Shown: positions 1-7,715, numbered from the stretch's first letter. The stretch is 21,831 bases of DNA from DATJLQ01 sp035509415 (GCA_035509415.1 DATJLQ010000197.1:1-21831), one strand, 5' to 3'. The notes: generated by a model from the sequence alone, not told the origin. A program made the numbers and translations.

Positions 1-49
1 CGGCCTTCGGCCGGCCCTTCGATCCGAAGGCTGCGGCGCGTCGCGCCGC
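1..49. repeat. cluster of three tight hairpins
   Basis: Three perfect short inverted repeats follow one another. CGGCC/GGCCG has a TTC loop (1-13). CCTTCG/CGAAGG has an ATC loop (16-30). GCGGCGCG/CGCGCCGC is separated by one T (33-49). No T-run follows, so this is not a canonical intrinsic terminator. It may be the end of a dispersed repeat or a 3' processing region of a gene lying left of the window. No coding sequence is supported in 1-173. Confidence 0.4.
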
Positions 50-173
50 GGGCTGCGTCTCGAAAGACGAGGGTTTGGACCAACTGACCCACTACCCGCG
101 GCTTGCGCGCTCGGCGCTGCTCGGCTATCTCTCGCATCGCGGCAACCCCGAACCCCGGACCAGGAGACCCACC

Positions 174-1022
174 ATGAAATTCGTGAGCTATCGCTTCGAG
201 GGCCGCGACGCCTACGGGCTCGTGGTGGGGGACGGGGTGGTCGATCTCTCGCGCCGCCTGGACGGGCCGAAAGCGACCTTGAAGGGCCTGATCGCGTCGG
301 GCGAGATCGACCAGGCGCAGGCATTCCTCGCCGAGACGCCCGACCACAAGCTCGCGGACATCGAGTTCCGGCCGGTGATCCCGAACCCGGACAAGATTCT
401 CGCGATCGGCCTCAATTACGCGACCCACATCAAGGAGACCGGGCGCGACACGCCGAAGCAGCCCATGATTTTCATGCGCTATCCCAACGCCTGCGTCGGC
501 CATCTCCAGCCCATGATCCGGCCCAAGGCGTCCGAGCGGCTCGATTTCGAGGGCGAGCTCGCCCTCATCGTCGGCGCGGGCGGGCGCCATATCCCCAAAG
601 CCTGGGCCTACGAGCACGTCGCGGGCTATGCCTGCTTCAACGACGGCAGCGTGCGCGACTGGCAGAATCACACGAGCCAGTTCGGCCCGGGGAAGAACTT
701 CATGGGCACCGGCCCGTTCGGGCCCTGGATGGTGACGCCCGACGAGGCGGGCGATCCCAACGACATGGAGCTCATCACGCGCCTCAACGGCCAGGTGATG
801 CAGCAGGCGCCGGTGTCGGACCTCATGTTCGACATCCCGACCCTCATCGAATATTGCTCGACCTTCACCCATCTCGAGCCGGGCGACGTGATCTCGACCG
901 GCACCACGGGGGGCGTGGGGGCGCGCCGCACCCCACCCTTATGGATGAAGCCGGGCGATACGATCGAGGTCGAGATCACCCATGTCGGAATCCTGCGCAA
1001 TCCGATCGTCGACGAGGCGTAG
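174..1022 (+). CDS. fumarylacetoacetate hydrolase (FAH) family protein
   Basis: Predicted cytosolic metal-dependent enzyme of the FAH fold, 282 aa. The family includes fumarylpyruvate and acylpyruvate hydrolases, 2-keto-3-deoxy acid hydrolases and decarboxylases of aromatic meta-cleavage pathways. Visible family signatures are the LNYATH segment, the acidic metal-site motif DFEGELAL, FNDGSVRDWQ with its metal-ligand Asp, GKNF with the usual active-site Lys, and the C-terminal LEPGDVISTGTTGGVG loop. ATG 174 is chosen because AGGAGA lies just upstream and the family homology begins at MKFVSYRFEG. A longer reading from TTG 75 adds 33 unrelated residues. The gene stands alone on its strand and converges with the exporter at 1279-3033. 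The substrate cannot be read from the sequence. An acyl-keto-acid substrate would fit the catabolic genes to the right, but no shared operator is visible inside the window. Confidence 0.9.
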   Translation: MKFVSYRFEGRDAYGLVVGDGVVDLSRRLDGPKATLKGLIASGEIDQAQAFLAETPDHKLADIEFRPVIPNPDKILAIGLNYATHIKETGRDTPKQPMIFMRYPNACVGHLQPMIRPKASERLDFEGELALIVGAGGRHIPKAWAYEHVAGYACFNDGSVRDWQNHTSQFGPGKNFMGTGPFGPWMVTPDEAGDPNDMELITRLNGQVMQQAPVSDLMFDIPTLIEYCSTFTHLEPGDVISTGTTGGVGARRTPPLWMKPGDTIEVEITHVGILRNPIVDEA

Positions 1023-1131
1023 ATACTTGACGAAGCGTCGAGACGCTGCCGAGGGCCGCGCCGGGGGAAGTTGCCGCGCGACATTGATCGGCGCGCATTA
1101 GGGAGACGATCGATCCGCGCGGCCAAGCGAA

Positions 1132-1222
1132 GGTCTGGATTCCCGCTTGCGCGGGAATGACGGGCAATACGAGTTGAGCCGGATCCTTCACCGTCACCCC
1201 CGCAAAGGCGGGGGTCCAGACC
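1132..1222. repeat. paired inverted hairpin repeat (REPIN-like)
   Basis: Two palindromes lie in opposite orientation between convergent genes. The first is ATTCCCGC-TTGC-GCGGGAAT (1139-1158). The second is ACCCCCGC-AAAG-GCGGGGGT (1196-1215). The ends of the element are also complementary, GGTCTGGA at 1132 and TCCAGACC at 1215-1222, so the whole 91 bp can fold as one cruciform. Similar 'TTCCCGC...GCGGGAA' hairpins are common dispersed repeats in Alphaproteobacteria. A bidirectional transcription stop is a plausible secondary role. The rest of 1023-1278 shows no gene. Confidence 0.7.
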
Positions 1223-1278
1223 TTTCCAGACGCTCGGCCTCCGGGGGCTGACGGACGGTCGAAGAGGCGTAAAGCGCG

Positions 1279-3033
1279 TTAGGCCCGAGCCGTCTCGGCG
1301 GCGCCCATGCCGCCCGCGACCTCGCGTAGCGTCGCCGACCCGCCCTCGCGCATCACCGCGAAATGGCGCTCGTGGAACGCGGCGAGCGTCGCGCGATGGC
1401 CGATGCTGATGAGCGTCGTCGCCGGCAGGCGCTCGCGCAATACGCGGTAGAGATCGGCCTCGGCCGCTTCGTCGAGCGCGGACGTCGCCTCGTCGAGGAA
1501 CAGCCAATCGGGCTTGTACAAAAGGGCGCGCGCGACCGCGAGGCGCTGCTGCTCGCCGGGCGAGAGCTCGAGCGACCAGTTGCGCACCTCCGCGAGGCGG
1601 GACGCGAGCCCCGCGAGCCCGACCGCGGCGAGCGCACCCGCGACCGCGTCGGCCGGCTGCGGCTCGCCCGGATAGCTCGCGACCGAGGCGAGATCGCCGA
1701 GCGGCAGATAGGGCTTCTGGGGCAGGAACAAAATCCGCGCGCCCTCGGGCACGCGCACGGTGCCGCGGCCGAAGGGCCAGATGCCGGCGAGGGCGCGGAA
1801 GAGCGTGCTTTTGCCGCTCCCCGAAGGGCCGGTCACCAGCACCGCCTCACCGGGAGCGAGCGCGAGCGCGGGCACCTCGAGCAGCTTCTCGCCGCGCGGG
1901 AGATCGAGCGCCACCGATTCGAGGCCGATTGCGGGATCCGCTGCCCGCGTATGGGCGAGGCCGCGCGCCTCGGTGCTCGCGCGCGCGGTCTGCATCGCCG
2001 CCTGGAAGCCGGTCAAGCGCTCGACCGTCGCCTTCCATTCGGCGAGCGAGGTGTAGGCCGAGACGAACCAGCTCAGCGAGCTCTGCACCTGGCCGAAGGC
2101 GGACGAAATCTGCATGAGCCCGCCGAGCTCGATGGCGCCCGCGAAATAACGCGGGCTTGCCACCAGGAACGGAAAGATGATGGCGAGCTGGCCGTAGAAC
2201 GAGGTGAACCAGGTGAGGCTCTTCTGCCGCTTCATGATGCCCCACCAGTTGCGCACGACGAAGCCGAAGCTGTGGTGGAGGATGCCGGTCTCGCCTTCCT
2301 CGCCGCGATAGAGGGCGACACCTTCCGTGTTCTCGCGCAGGCGCACGAGCCCGAAGCGGAAATCGGCCTCGTAGCGCTGCTGGTCGTAGTTGAGGCGGAT
2401 GAGGGGCTTCCCGATAAGATGGGTGAGCCAGGTGCCGGCGATCGCGTAGACGAGCGCCGCCCACACCATGTAGCCCGGGATCGTGAGGGTCGTGCCGCCA
2501 AGGGCGATCGCGAGCGGGCCCGAGATCGCCCAGAGTATGCCGACGAACGACACCAGCGTCACCGCCGAGCTGATGAAGCCGAGGGTGAGCGAGAGCGTCT
2601 GGTTCACGAACAGCGCCAGGTCCTGCGAGATGCGTTGGTCCGGGTTGTCGGTGCCGTCGCCGAGCAGCTGCATGCGGTAGTGGGTCTGGCCGCCGAGCCA
2701 GTCGCGCAGGTAATGGCCGGTGAGCCACTGGCGCCAGCGGATCTGCAGCATCTGGGTGAGGTAGACCTGGTAGACGGCGATCACGATCGCGATGGCCGCG
2801 AGATAGGAGAATCGGAACAGCTGGTGCCAGAACTCGGGCATGTTGTGGTTCTGGAGCGTGTTGTAGAAAAGCCGGTACCATTGATTGAAGATCACGTTGA
2901 GCGCCACCAGGCCGAGATTCATCGCGAGGATGACCGCGAGCAGGCCGCGTCCCGCCCAGCGGTCCTCGGAGAACCAATAGGGACGCGTGAGCGTCCAGAG
3001 ATCGCGCAAGAAGGCGCCCGACATTTTCATCAT
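1279..3033 (-). CDS. ABC transporter, fused permease/ATPase, SbmA/BacA/YddA-like
   Basis: Single-chain half-transporter of 584 aa with an N-terminal membrane domain of the SbmA/BacA type (about residues 1-340, several hydrophobic helices) and a C-terminal nucleotide-binding domain. Walker A GPSGSGKST lies near residue 400, the signature LSPGEQQRLAVARALL near 490, and Walker B WLFLDEATSALDE near 511, so the ATPase looks intact. The family (COG4178 type) is linked to peptide, vitamin or long-chain acyl-CoA movement across the inner membrane. The substrate here is unknown. The chain starts MMKM and a GAGGAA ribosome site lies about 10 bases before ATG 3033. The gene is followed by the repeat at 1132-1222. 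It lies downstream of the uptake operon on the same strand, but a 124-bp gap and unrelated function argue for separate transcription. Confidence 0.9.
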   Translation of the reverse strand: MMKMSGAFLRDLWTLTRPYWFSEDRWAGRGLLAVILAMNLGLVALNVIFNQWYRLFYNTLQNHNMPEFWHQLFRFSYLAAIAIVIAVYQVYLTQMLQIRWRQWLTGHYLRDWLGGQTHYRMQLLGDGTDNPDQRISQDLALFVNQTLSLTLGFISSAVTLVSFVGILWAISGPLAIALGGTTLTIPGYMVWAALVYAIAGTWLTHLIGKPLIRLNYDQQRYEADFRFGLVRLRENTEGVALYRGEEGETGILHHSFGFVVRNWWGIMKRQKSLTWFTSFYGQLAIIFPFLVASPRYFAGAIELGGLMQISSAFGQVQSSLSWFVSAYTSLAEWKATVERLTGFQAAMQTARASTEARGLAHTRAADPAIGLESVALDLPRGEKLLEVPALALAPGEAVLVTGPSGSGKSTLFRALAGIWPFGRGTVRVPEGARILFLPQKPYLPLGDLASVASYPGEPQPADAVAGALAAVGLAGLASRLAEVRNWSLELSPGEQQRLAVARALLYKPDWLFLDEATSALDEAAEADLYRVLRERLPATTLISIGHRATLAAFHERHFAVMREGGSATLREVAGGMGAAETARA

Positions 3034-3157
3034 GGTCGTTCCTCGATCCTCGCTCGCTGCCGCACCCCGCCGAAGGCGAGCCTATCCCACCCCCAGGCCG
3101 CGGGCGAGGGGGGCTCGATGGACGGAACCATAAGAATCGTTAATGCCGCGCGCGCCG

Positions 3158-3970
3158 TCAGTGGCGCTCGCCCGCGCGGTACCAGGGAAGGAAGCGGCGC
3201 ATGGCGAAATCCATCAGCCACTGGACGCCGACCGCAAACGCCGCGAACAGCAGCACCGCGATCATCGCCTTGTTGTGATGGAAGGTGCGCGAGTTGAACA
3301 GGATGTAGAAGCCGAGCCCGTCGATCGAGATGAAGAACTCGGCGACCACGGCGCCGACCAGCGCCCGCCCGACCGCGAGCTGAAGCCCGGCCACGAGATA
3401 GGGCATCGCCGCGGGAAGCGTGATGCCGAACCAGATGTGATGCCACCGCGCCCGGTAGGCACGCGCGACCTCCATGTACTCGCGCGGTGCCGCGCGCGCG
3501 CCGTCGCGCACCTGGATCGCGATCGGGAAGAACGCCGCGAACACGATGGTCGCGAGCCGCGCCGACGAGCTGTAGCCGAACCAGATCGTGAGCAACGGCA
3601 GGATCGCGATCATGGGCATGGCGTAGAGGCCGTTGACGTAGATCTGGAGGAAGCGGTCGACGAAGCGGTTCTGCCCCATGGCGAGGCCGAAAATGACGCC
3701 CGCGGCGAGCGAGATGAGCAGCCCCTCGATCACCGCCCAGAGGGTGGTGCCGCAGGCCTCGAGCATCTCGCGGCTGGTGAGCGTCGCGTAGAGGATCGGG
3801 ATCATGTTGCTCGGCTTCGCGACGTAGGCGGGTGCGGTCCATTGCACCACGAGCTCCCACGCGACGAGGATGAAGAGCCCGCCCGCGATCTTGAGCGCCG
3901 CCGGCGAATCGAAAAGCCGCGCAAGCCGCGATTTCGGCGTGTCCGGGCGCGCGTCCGCCGCGTCGCTCAT
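3158..3970 (-). CDS. ABC transporter permease 2, SsuC/TauC-like
   Basis: Inner-membrane permease of 270 aa of the binding-protein-dependent family used for nitrate, sulfonate, taurine and thiamine-precursor uptake. About 30 polar residues come first, then about six hydrophobic helices. The cytoplasmic EAA loop that contacts the ATPase is clear (EVARAYRARWHHIWFGITLP, followed by a conserved Gly-rich helix). ATG 3970 overlaps the TGA of the upstream permease (ATGA, 4 bp), which fixes the start and suggests translational coupling. A longer in-frame reading upstream only antisense-copies the neighbour and is not real. It is the last gene of the operon that begins at 7485. Together with the next permease it probably forms a heterodimeric channel. 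Confidence 0.92.
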   Translation of the reverse strand: MSDAADARPDTPKSRLARLFDSPAALKIAGGLFILVAWELVVQWTAPAYVAKPSNMIPILYATLTSREMLEACGTTLWAVIEGLLISLAAGVIFGLAMGQNRFVDRFLQIYVNGLYAMPMIAILPLLTIWFGYSSSARLATIVFAAFFPIAIQVRDGARAAPREYMEVARAYRARWHHIWFGITLPAAMPYLVAGLQLAVGRALVGAVVAEFFISIDGLGFYILFNSRTFHHNKAMIAVLLFAAFAVGVQWLMDFAMRRFLPWYRAGERH

Positions 3971-4737
3971 CGGCCGAGCCCGCGCCAGGCGGTGAAGCGG
4001 TTCTCGAGCGCCGTGCCGAGGCGCATCAGCACGACGCCCAGGAGCGCGATGATCAAGACCGAGCCCAAGAGGGCGCCGGTGTCGAAGTCGCGCGCGCTGT
4101 TCATGATCAGCTCGCCGATCCCGCTCGCCGCGAGGAAGAACTGGGCCGCCACCATGCCGACGAGCGCGCGCCCGATCGCCTGGCGGATGCCGGTCATGGC
4201 GTAGGGGAGCGTCGCCGGGATCAGCACGTCGCGCCACAGCGCCCACTCGGGCGAGCGGAACGAGCGCGCGACCTCGATGAGCTCGGGCCGGATGCTGCGC
4301 GCGCCCTCGACCGTGTTGTAGAGCACGGCGAAGAACGCGAACAGGAACACGACCAGCACCTTGGCCGAGAAGTCGATGCCGAAGAGCGACAGGATGAACG
4401 GAATGAGTGCGACGGTCGGGAGCGCGTAGAGGAGCGTGATGTAGTCCGTGAAGGCGATGCGCAGGCGGCGCGCGCGCGCGAGCACGAGCCCGAGCGGCAG
4501 CGCCGCCACGATCGCGAGGCCGAGGCCGGTTCCGAACAGAACCAGCGAGCTCCAGAGTGCCCCCAAAAGCTCGCCGCTCTTGGTGAGCTCGACCAGGCGC
4601 TCGATGGTCGCCGTGAGCGGCACGGCGACGGCGGGGTTGACGTGGCGCGCGCCGAATTGCCAGAACGCCGCGCCCACGAGCACGCTCGCGGCGAAGATCG
4701 CCCAGCGGACTGCGCGCGACTCCGGATCGAGCCTCAT
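3967..4737 (-). CDS. ABC transporter permease 1, SsuC/TauC-like
   Basis: Inner-membrane permease of 256 aa with about six hydrophobic helices and an EAA loop (EVARSFRSPEWALWRDVLIP). It belongs to the same family as the neighbouring permease but is clearly divergent from it. ATG 4737 is preferred. A TTG two codons upstream would add only two residues, and a GGGG stretch lies 8-11 bases before the ATG. It lies 43 bp after the binding-protein gene and overlaps the second permease by 4 bp. The usual SsuABC/TauABC system has one permease gene that homodimerises, so two distinct permeases in tandem are a variation. Confidence 0.92.
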   Translation of the reverse strand: MRLDPESRAVRWAIFAASVLVGAAFWQFGARHVNPAVAVPLTATIERLVELTKSGELLGALWSSLVLFGTGLGLAIVAALPLGLVLARARRLRIAFTDYITLLYALPTVALIPFILSLFGIDFSAKVLVVFLFAFFAVLYNTVEGARSIRPELIEVARSFRSPEWALWRDVLIPATLPYAMTGIRQAIGRALVGMVAAQFFLAASGIGELIMNSARDFDTGALLGSVLIIALLGVVLMRLGTALENRFTAWRGLGR

Positions 4738-4780
4738 CGTCAACCCCGCCGGCCGCCGTGCCGTTCGCGCCGGACTGGCG

Positions 4781-5791
4781 TCACTTCGCGAGCTTCGCCG
4801 CGTCCTTCCAGACGCTGCGGTCGACGAGCGCGCCGTAGGCGACCGCCGTCTTCCCCGGCTTGATGCCGCCCACCTTCTCCTGGATCTTGATCGCGGCCTC
4901 GACGTTCTTCTGCTCGAGCCCGTCGTTGTTGAGCGGCCAGTACTCGATCTTGAGGAACTCGGGCAGCGCCTTCTTGAAGTCGGCGGCGGGACGGCCGGTC
5001 ACGGTCGCGATCTTCGCGACCTTGTCGGCGTTCTTCGGGTCGTTCATGAAGCGCGCGGCGTCGATCAGGCCGGCGAGCATGCGCACATACTGCTCGCGCT
5101 TCTTCGCGAGATGATCCTTGCGCGACACCAGAAGGAGATAATGGCTCACCGGGCTGATCTGGCTGTAGGTCGCGATGATGGTGACCGGATGGCCCATCTG
5201 CTCGCTGATCGCCGGCACCTCGTCGAGGTGAAGGGGCGCAAACTTGATCTGGCCCGCGACCATCGCCGCCGGCGCGTTCGAGCTCAACGCCACCTGCTTC
5301 ACGTCGCTGAGCTTCAGGCCGCAGGTACGCAGGAATGCGCCCAGCGTCACCGAGCGGGCGCCGCCGATGGCGTCCACGCCCACCGCCTGGCCCTTCAAGT
5401 CGATGCATTTATCGAGCTTCGGATCGCCCGAGCCGAGCAGCCAGTCGGGATGCGCCATGCCCCAGATCGCGATCAGCGGCACGTCCGCGTTCGAGACCAT
5501 GCGCACGATGCCGGGCGTCGGCCCGAGGGCCAAATCCAGGCTGCCCGCGACCACCGCCTGCGCTGCCGCGGTACCGTTGTCGAACGGCCGGAGCTGGACG
5601 TTGGCGTGGAACTTCTTGAAGAAGCCCTCGTCCTTGGCGACGTAGAAAATCGTCGTGGCCGCGATCGGCGGCACGCCGGGCAGCGCGATCGAGATCGACT
5701 CCGCGGCCGCCGCGGGTCCCGCGGACGCCGGCAAGAACGCCGCGGCGAGCGCCCATGCGGCGAATATCAGCGTTCGTTGATTATTGAGCAT
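4781..5791 (-). CDS. periplasmic substrate-binding protein, NMT1/THI5-like (SsuA type)
   Basis: Secreted solute-binding protein of 336 aa for the adjacent ABC uptake system. A signal peptide is evident: short charged start MLNNQRT, a hydrophobic core rich in A and L, then ASAGPAAAAES, with cleavage likely near residues 25-30. The mature part has the NMT1/THI5 pattern: GVPPIAATTIFYVAKDEGFF near the start, FDNGTAAAQAVVAGSLDLAL in the first lobe, and a later PEFLKIEYWPLNN segment. ATG 5791 is preceded by GGGAGG at 7 bases. A reading starting further upstream at 5854 adds 21 non-signal residues and is rejected. The family binds sulfonates, nitrate, pyrimidines and aromatic acids, so the ligand is not predictable. 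Its place between the ATPase and permeases makes the role secure. Confidence 0.92.
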   Translation of the reverse strand: MLNNQRTLIFAAWALAAAFLPASAGPAAAAESISIALPGVPPIAATTIFYVAKDEGFFKKFHANVQLRPFDNGTAAAQAVVAGSLDLALGPTPGIVRMVSNADVPLIAIWGMAHPDWLLGSGDPKLDKCIDLKGQAVGVDAIGGARSVTLGAFLRTCGLKLSDVKQVALSSNAPAAMVAGQIKFAPLHLDEVPAISEQMGHPVTIIATYSQISPVSHYLLLVSRKDHLAKKREQYVRMLAGLIDAARFMNDPKNADKVAKIATVTGRPAADFKKALPEFLKIEYWPLNNDGLEQKNVEAAIKIQEKVGGIKPGKTAVAYGALVDRSVWKDAAKLAK

Positions 5792-5954
5792 CCTCAAGCC
5801 TCCCAAAATTGCCGGTCTTGGCCGGTCGGTCCATGTGCCGATCTTGCCCCCCATCGATTTCGCGAGGTCGGCTTCGCGGCTTCCATTTCACCAGTCGAGA
5901 TCGCCTTTGTATAGCGCCTGCGCGAGTGCAATGCCCAGCCCCGCGCAAGCCGCG
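5792..5954. other. intergenic gap inside the ABC operon
   Basis: This 163-bp stretch between the ATPase stop and the binding-protein start holds the ribosome site GGGAGG. I see no convincing promoter, terminator or operator. The spacing is long for an otherwise compact operon, so a weak internal promoter that raises binding-protein expression is possible. Confidence 0.4.
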
Positions 5955-6761
5955 TCACGCCTCGCGCTCGAGCACGTACTCCGCCTTGCGCGCCTCGTCC
6001 AGAAGGTTGCTCCACACATGCTCGCGCAATTCGGCGAAGCGCGGGCTCGCGAGGATCGTGCGATCGCGCGGCCGGCCGAGATCGACCTCGATCGTCTCTG
6101 CGACCGTGCTCGGCCGGCCTTTGAGCACGATCACCCGGTCGCCCATCAGCACCGCTTCCTCGATCGAGTGGGTCACGAACACCATCGAGGTCGGGCGCAG
6201 GTTCCAGATGCGCAACAGCTCGAACTGGAGAATCTCGCGCGTCTGGGCGTCGATCGCGCCGAAGGGCTCGTCCATCAGGAGCACGTCGGGCTCGATCGCG
6301 AGCGCGCGCGCGAGGCCGCAGCGTTGCTGCATGCCACCCGAGAGCTGGTAGGGATAGGCCTGCTCGAAGCCCTTGAGGCCGACGAGCTCGATGTAACGCG
6401 GCACGCGCTCGGCGATCGCGTCGGCACCCGCGCCCGCGAGCTTCAGGCCGTAGGCGACGTTGCCGTAGACCGTGCGCCACGGAAACAATCCGAAATGCTG
6501 GAACACCATCGCCGCCCCCGGCCAGGGCTCGGTGACCGTGTGCCCGTCGACCTCGATGCGCCCCGCACTCGGCGCGATCAGCCCGTCGAGGCAACGCAGG
6601 AGCGTGGTCTTGCCGCAGCCCGACGGGCCGACGATCGCGACGATCTCGCGCTGGCCCACGGTCAGGTTCACGTTGCGGAACACTTCGAGCTCGCCATAGC
6701 GCTTGCCGAGGCCCGCGACCGTGATGCGCGGGCCCGCGCCGGAGCCGATTCCTTGAGCCAA
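5955..6761 (-). CDS. ABC transporter ATP-binding protein, SsuB/TauB-like
   Basis: Cytosolic ATPase subunit of the uptake system, 268 aa from TTG 6761. It has Walker A GPSGCGKTTLL, a Q-loop in VFQHFGLFPW, the signature LSGGMQQRCGLARAL, Walker B LLMDEPFGAID, and the H-loop in FVTHSIEEA, which matches the SsuB/TauB/NrtD family well. The start needs a choice. GTG 6785 gives 276 aa but has no ribosome site. TTG 6761 is preceded by GAGGGAGG at 5 bases and starts eight residues later, still before the conserved ITVAGLGKRYG strand. I favour TTG. The gene lies 40 bp after the AhpD-fold gene and is probably co-transcribed with it from the promoter near 7600. Confidence 0.92.
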   Translation of the reverse strand: MAQGIGSGAGPRITVAGLGKRYGELEVFRNVNLTVGQREIVAIVGPSGCGKTTLLRCLDGLIAPSAGRIEVDGHTVTEPWPGAAMVFQHFGLFPWRTVYGNVAYGLKLAGAGADAIAERVPRYIELVGLKGFEQAYPYQLSGGMQQRCGLARALAIEPDVLLMDEPFGAIDAQTREILQFELLRIWNLRPTSMVFVTHSIEEAVLMGDRVIVLKGRPSTVAETIEVDLGRPRDRTILASPRFAELREHVWSNLLDEARKAEYVLEREA

Positions 6762-6801
6762 TCCGGCCTCCCTCGGGCCAGGCACCTCGAGGCGCCGATT
6801 C

Positions 6802-7485
6802 CTATTCCGCCGCCTCGGGAGCCTTCTTGCCCGAGCCGCGCTCGGCCGCGGGTGGCTTCTGCTTCGCCCAGTAATCCGGCGCGCGCTTGGTGGCCGCGAG
6901 CTTCTCGGGCGTCTCGGCGCCGGGGGCCAGGGACGCGGTCGTGCCGGCGAGCACCTGGTGATGGTCGATATTCAGGGTGCGCAGCCAACGCTGCTGGCCC
7001 ATGGTGATGGCGACGAAATAGCCGAGCTCGACCAGCTCCGCCTCGCTGAAATGGTCGTAGAGGCGTTGCCAGAGCGCATCGTCGGTCTCGAGGTCCCAGA
7101 CGATCGCCTCGGTGTAGGCAAGCGCCGCCTTCTCGCGCTCGCCGTAGCGCTTCGAGGCTTCGAAATTGAGGAGATCCATGTAGTCGGCCTCGACCAGGCC
7201 CGCATTCGCCGACTTCACCGAGCGCTGATTGCCGCAATACTCGCACTTCACCGAGCGCGACACGTAGACCCGGCACAGCTCCTTGATCGTGTGGTCGCAC
7301 ACGCCGTTCCGGAACACCGTGTCCCAGGTGTTGGCGAAGGACCAGAACACCGCCGGCACATGCGCGCGCACCGACTGGCTCTCGGGCCGCGGCGTGCCGA
7401 AGCGGCGGCAGCGGTCGAGCTCCTCGAGCATTTTCGGGTCTTCAATGGTCGCGGGGTCGACGTAGCTGATGCGCGGCTTGGCCAT
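6802..7485 (-). CDS. carboxymuconolactone decarboxylase / AhpD-fold family protein
   Basis: All-helical cytosolic enzyme of 227 aa in the CMD/AhpD superfamily, which covers peroxidase-like thiol enzymes and ring-lactone decarboxylases. The AhpD-type active-site spacing is visible: Glu69, then C81-E-Y-C84. The position equivalent to the AhpD proton-relay His, four after the second Cys, is Arg88. The C-terminal ~45 residues are a charged, Ala/Lys/Pro-rich tail that looks disordered. ATG 7485 is chosen because GAGGAGA sits 9-15 bases upstream and homology begins at MAKPRISYVDP. Readings from 7599 add 38 low-complexity residues. It is the first gene of the operon leading into the ABC uptake genes. 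A LacI-type operator (7583-7594) lies about 100 bp upstream, implying a catabolic or protective role linked to the imported compound. Confidence 0.88.
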   Translation of the reverse strand: MAKPRISYVDPATIEDPKMLEELDRCRRFGTPRPESQSVRAHVPAVFWSFANTWDTVFRNGVCDHTIKELCRVYVSRSVKCEYCGNQRSVKSANAGLVEADYMDLLNFEASKRYGEREKAALAYTEAIVWDLETDDALWQRLYDHFSEAELVELGYFVAITMGQQRWLRTLNIDHHQVLAGTTASLAPGAETPEKLAATKRAPDYWAKQKPPAAERGSGKKAPEAAE

Positions 7486-7582
7486 GGGGAACGTCTCCTC
7501 GGGTCCGGGCGCGTCCGGGGCCGCCGGGGTGCGCCACTGGCGTCCAAGCGCGGCGCACGAGGCCGCGCGGCGGACGCTTTCT

Positions 7583-7594
7583 GCAAACGATTGC
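7583..7594. promoter_or_regulatory. LacI-family operator O1 (one mismatch)
   Basis: GCAAACGATTGC matches the palindrome GCAATCGATTGC found at the other two sites with one base changed, keeping the central CG typical of LacI-family sites. It lies immediately downstream of the predicted -10 box of the leftward AhpD-fold/ABC operon, a position expected to block transcription. Confidence 0.65.
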
Positions 7595-7597
7595 GCC

Positions 7598-7627
7598 ACC
7601 TTACCTAGAAGCCGGTCGCGGGGTCAA
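7598..7627 (-). promoter_or_regulatory. predicted sigma-70-type promoter for the AhpD-fold/ABC operon
   Basis: On the minus strand TTGACC (7622-7627) is separated by 18 bases from TAAGGT (7598-7603). The -35 is good and the -10 weak. Operator O1 begins 3 bases downstream. Confidence rests mainly on the matching layout at the other two operators. Confidence 0.45.
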
Positions 7628-7669
7628 TCGAGGCCTGCGCCTCCGGCCCGGAAATGGTTCGAGTCGCTT

Positions 7670-7677
7670 GGTATACC
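7670..7677. promoter_or_regulatory. GGTATACC palindrome, possible GntR/FCD-type site
   Basis: GGTATACC is a perfect 8-bp palindrome, preceded by TT and followed by TTGG. It lies 4 bases upstream of the -35 box of the M24 promoter. Sites of the form TGGTATACCA are typical of GntR-family regulators of the FCD type. No such regulator is in the window, and 8 bp may be chance. Confidence 0.25.
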
Positions 7678-7681
7678 TTGG

Positions 7682-7711
7682 TTGACAGGAGTCCGGGGCT
7701 CGTGGGATGAA
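7682..7711 (+). promoter_or_regulatory. predicted promoter of the M24 gene
   Basis: A perfect TTGACA (7682-7687) is followed after 18 bases by GATGAA (7706-7711), a weak -10 box. The 16-bp operator palindrome starts 4 bases later and would cover the start site. Confidence 0.5.
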
Positions 7712-7715
7712 TCGG

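Noticed and set aside
75..173. N-terminal extension of the FAH-family protein from TTG 75
   Set aside because: No ribosome site and no family homology; AGGAGA and ATG at 174 are a better start.
1034..1047. AGCGTC-GA-GACGCT hairpin after the FAH gene as a terminator
   Set aside because: Two-base loop, 6-bp stem and no T-run; too weak to call.
1363..3297. 644-codon open frame on the plus strand opposite the SbmA-like exporter
   Set aside because: Antisense artefact of high G+C coding DNA: Arg/Glu-rich low-complexity translation, no domain, and the opposite strand carries an intact ABC transporter.
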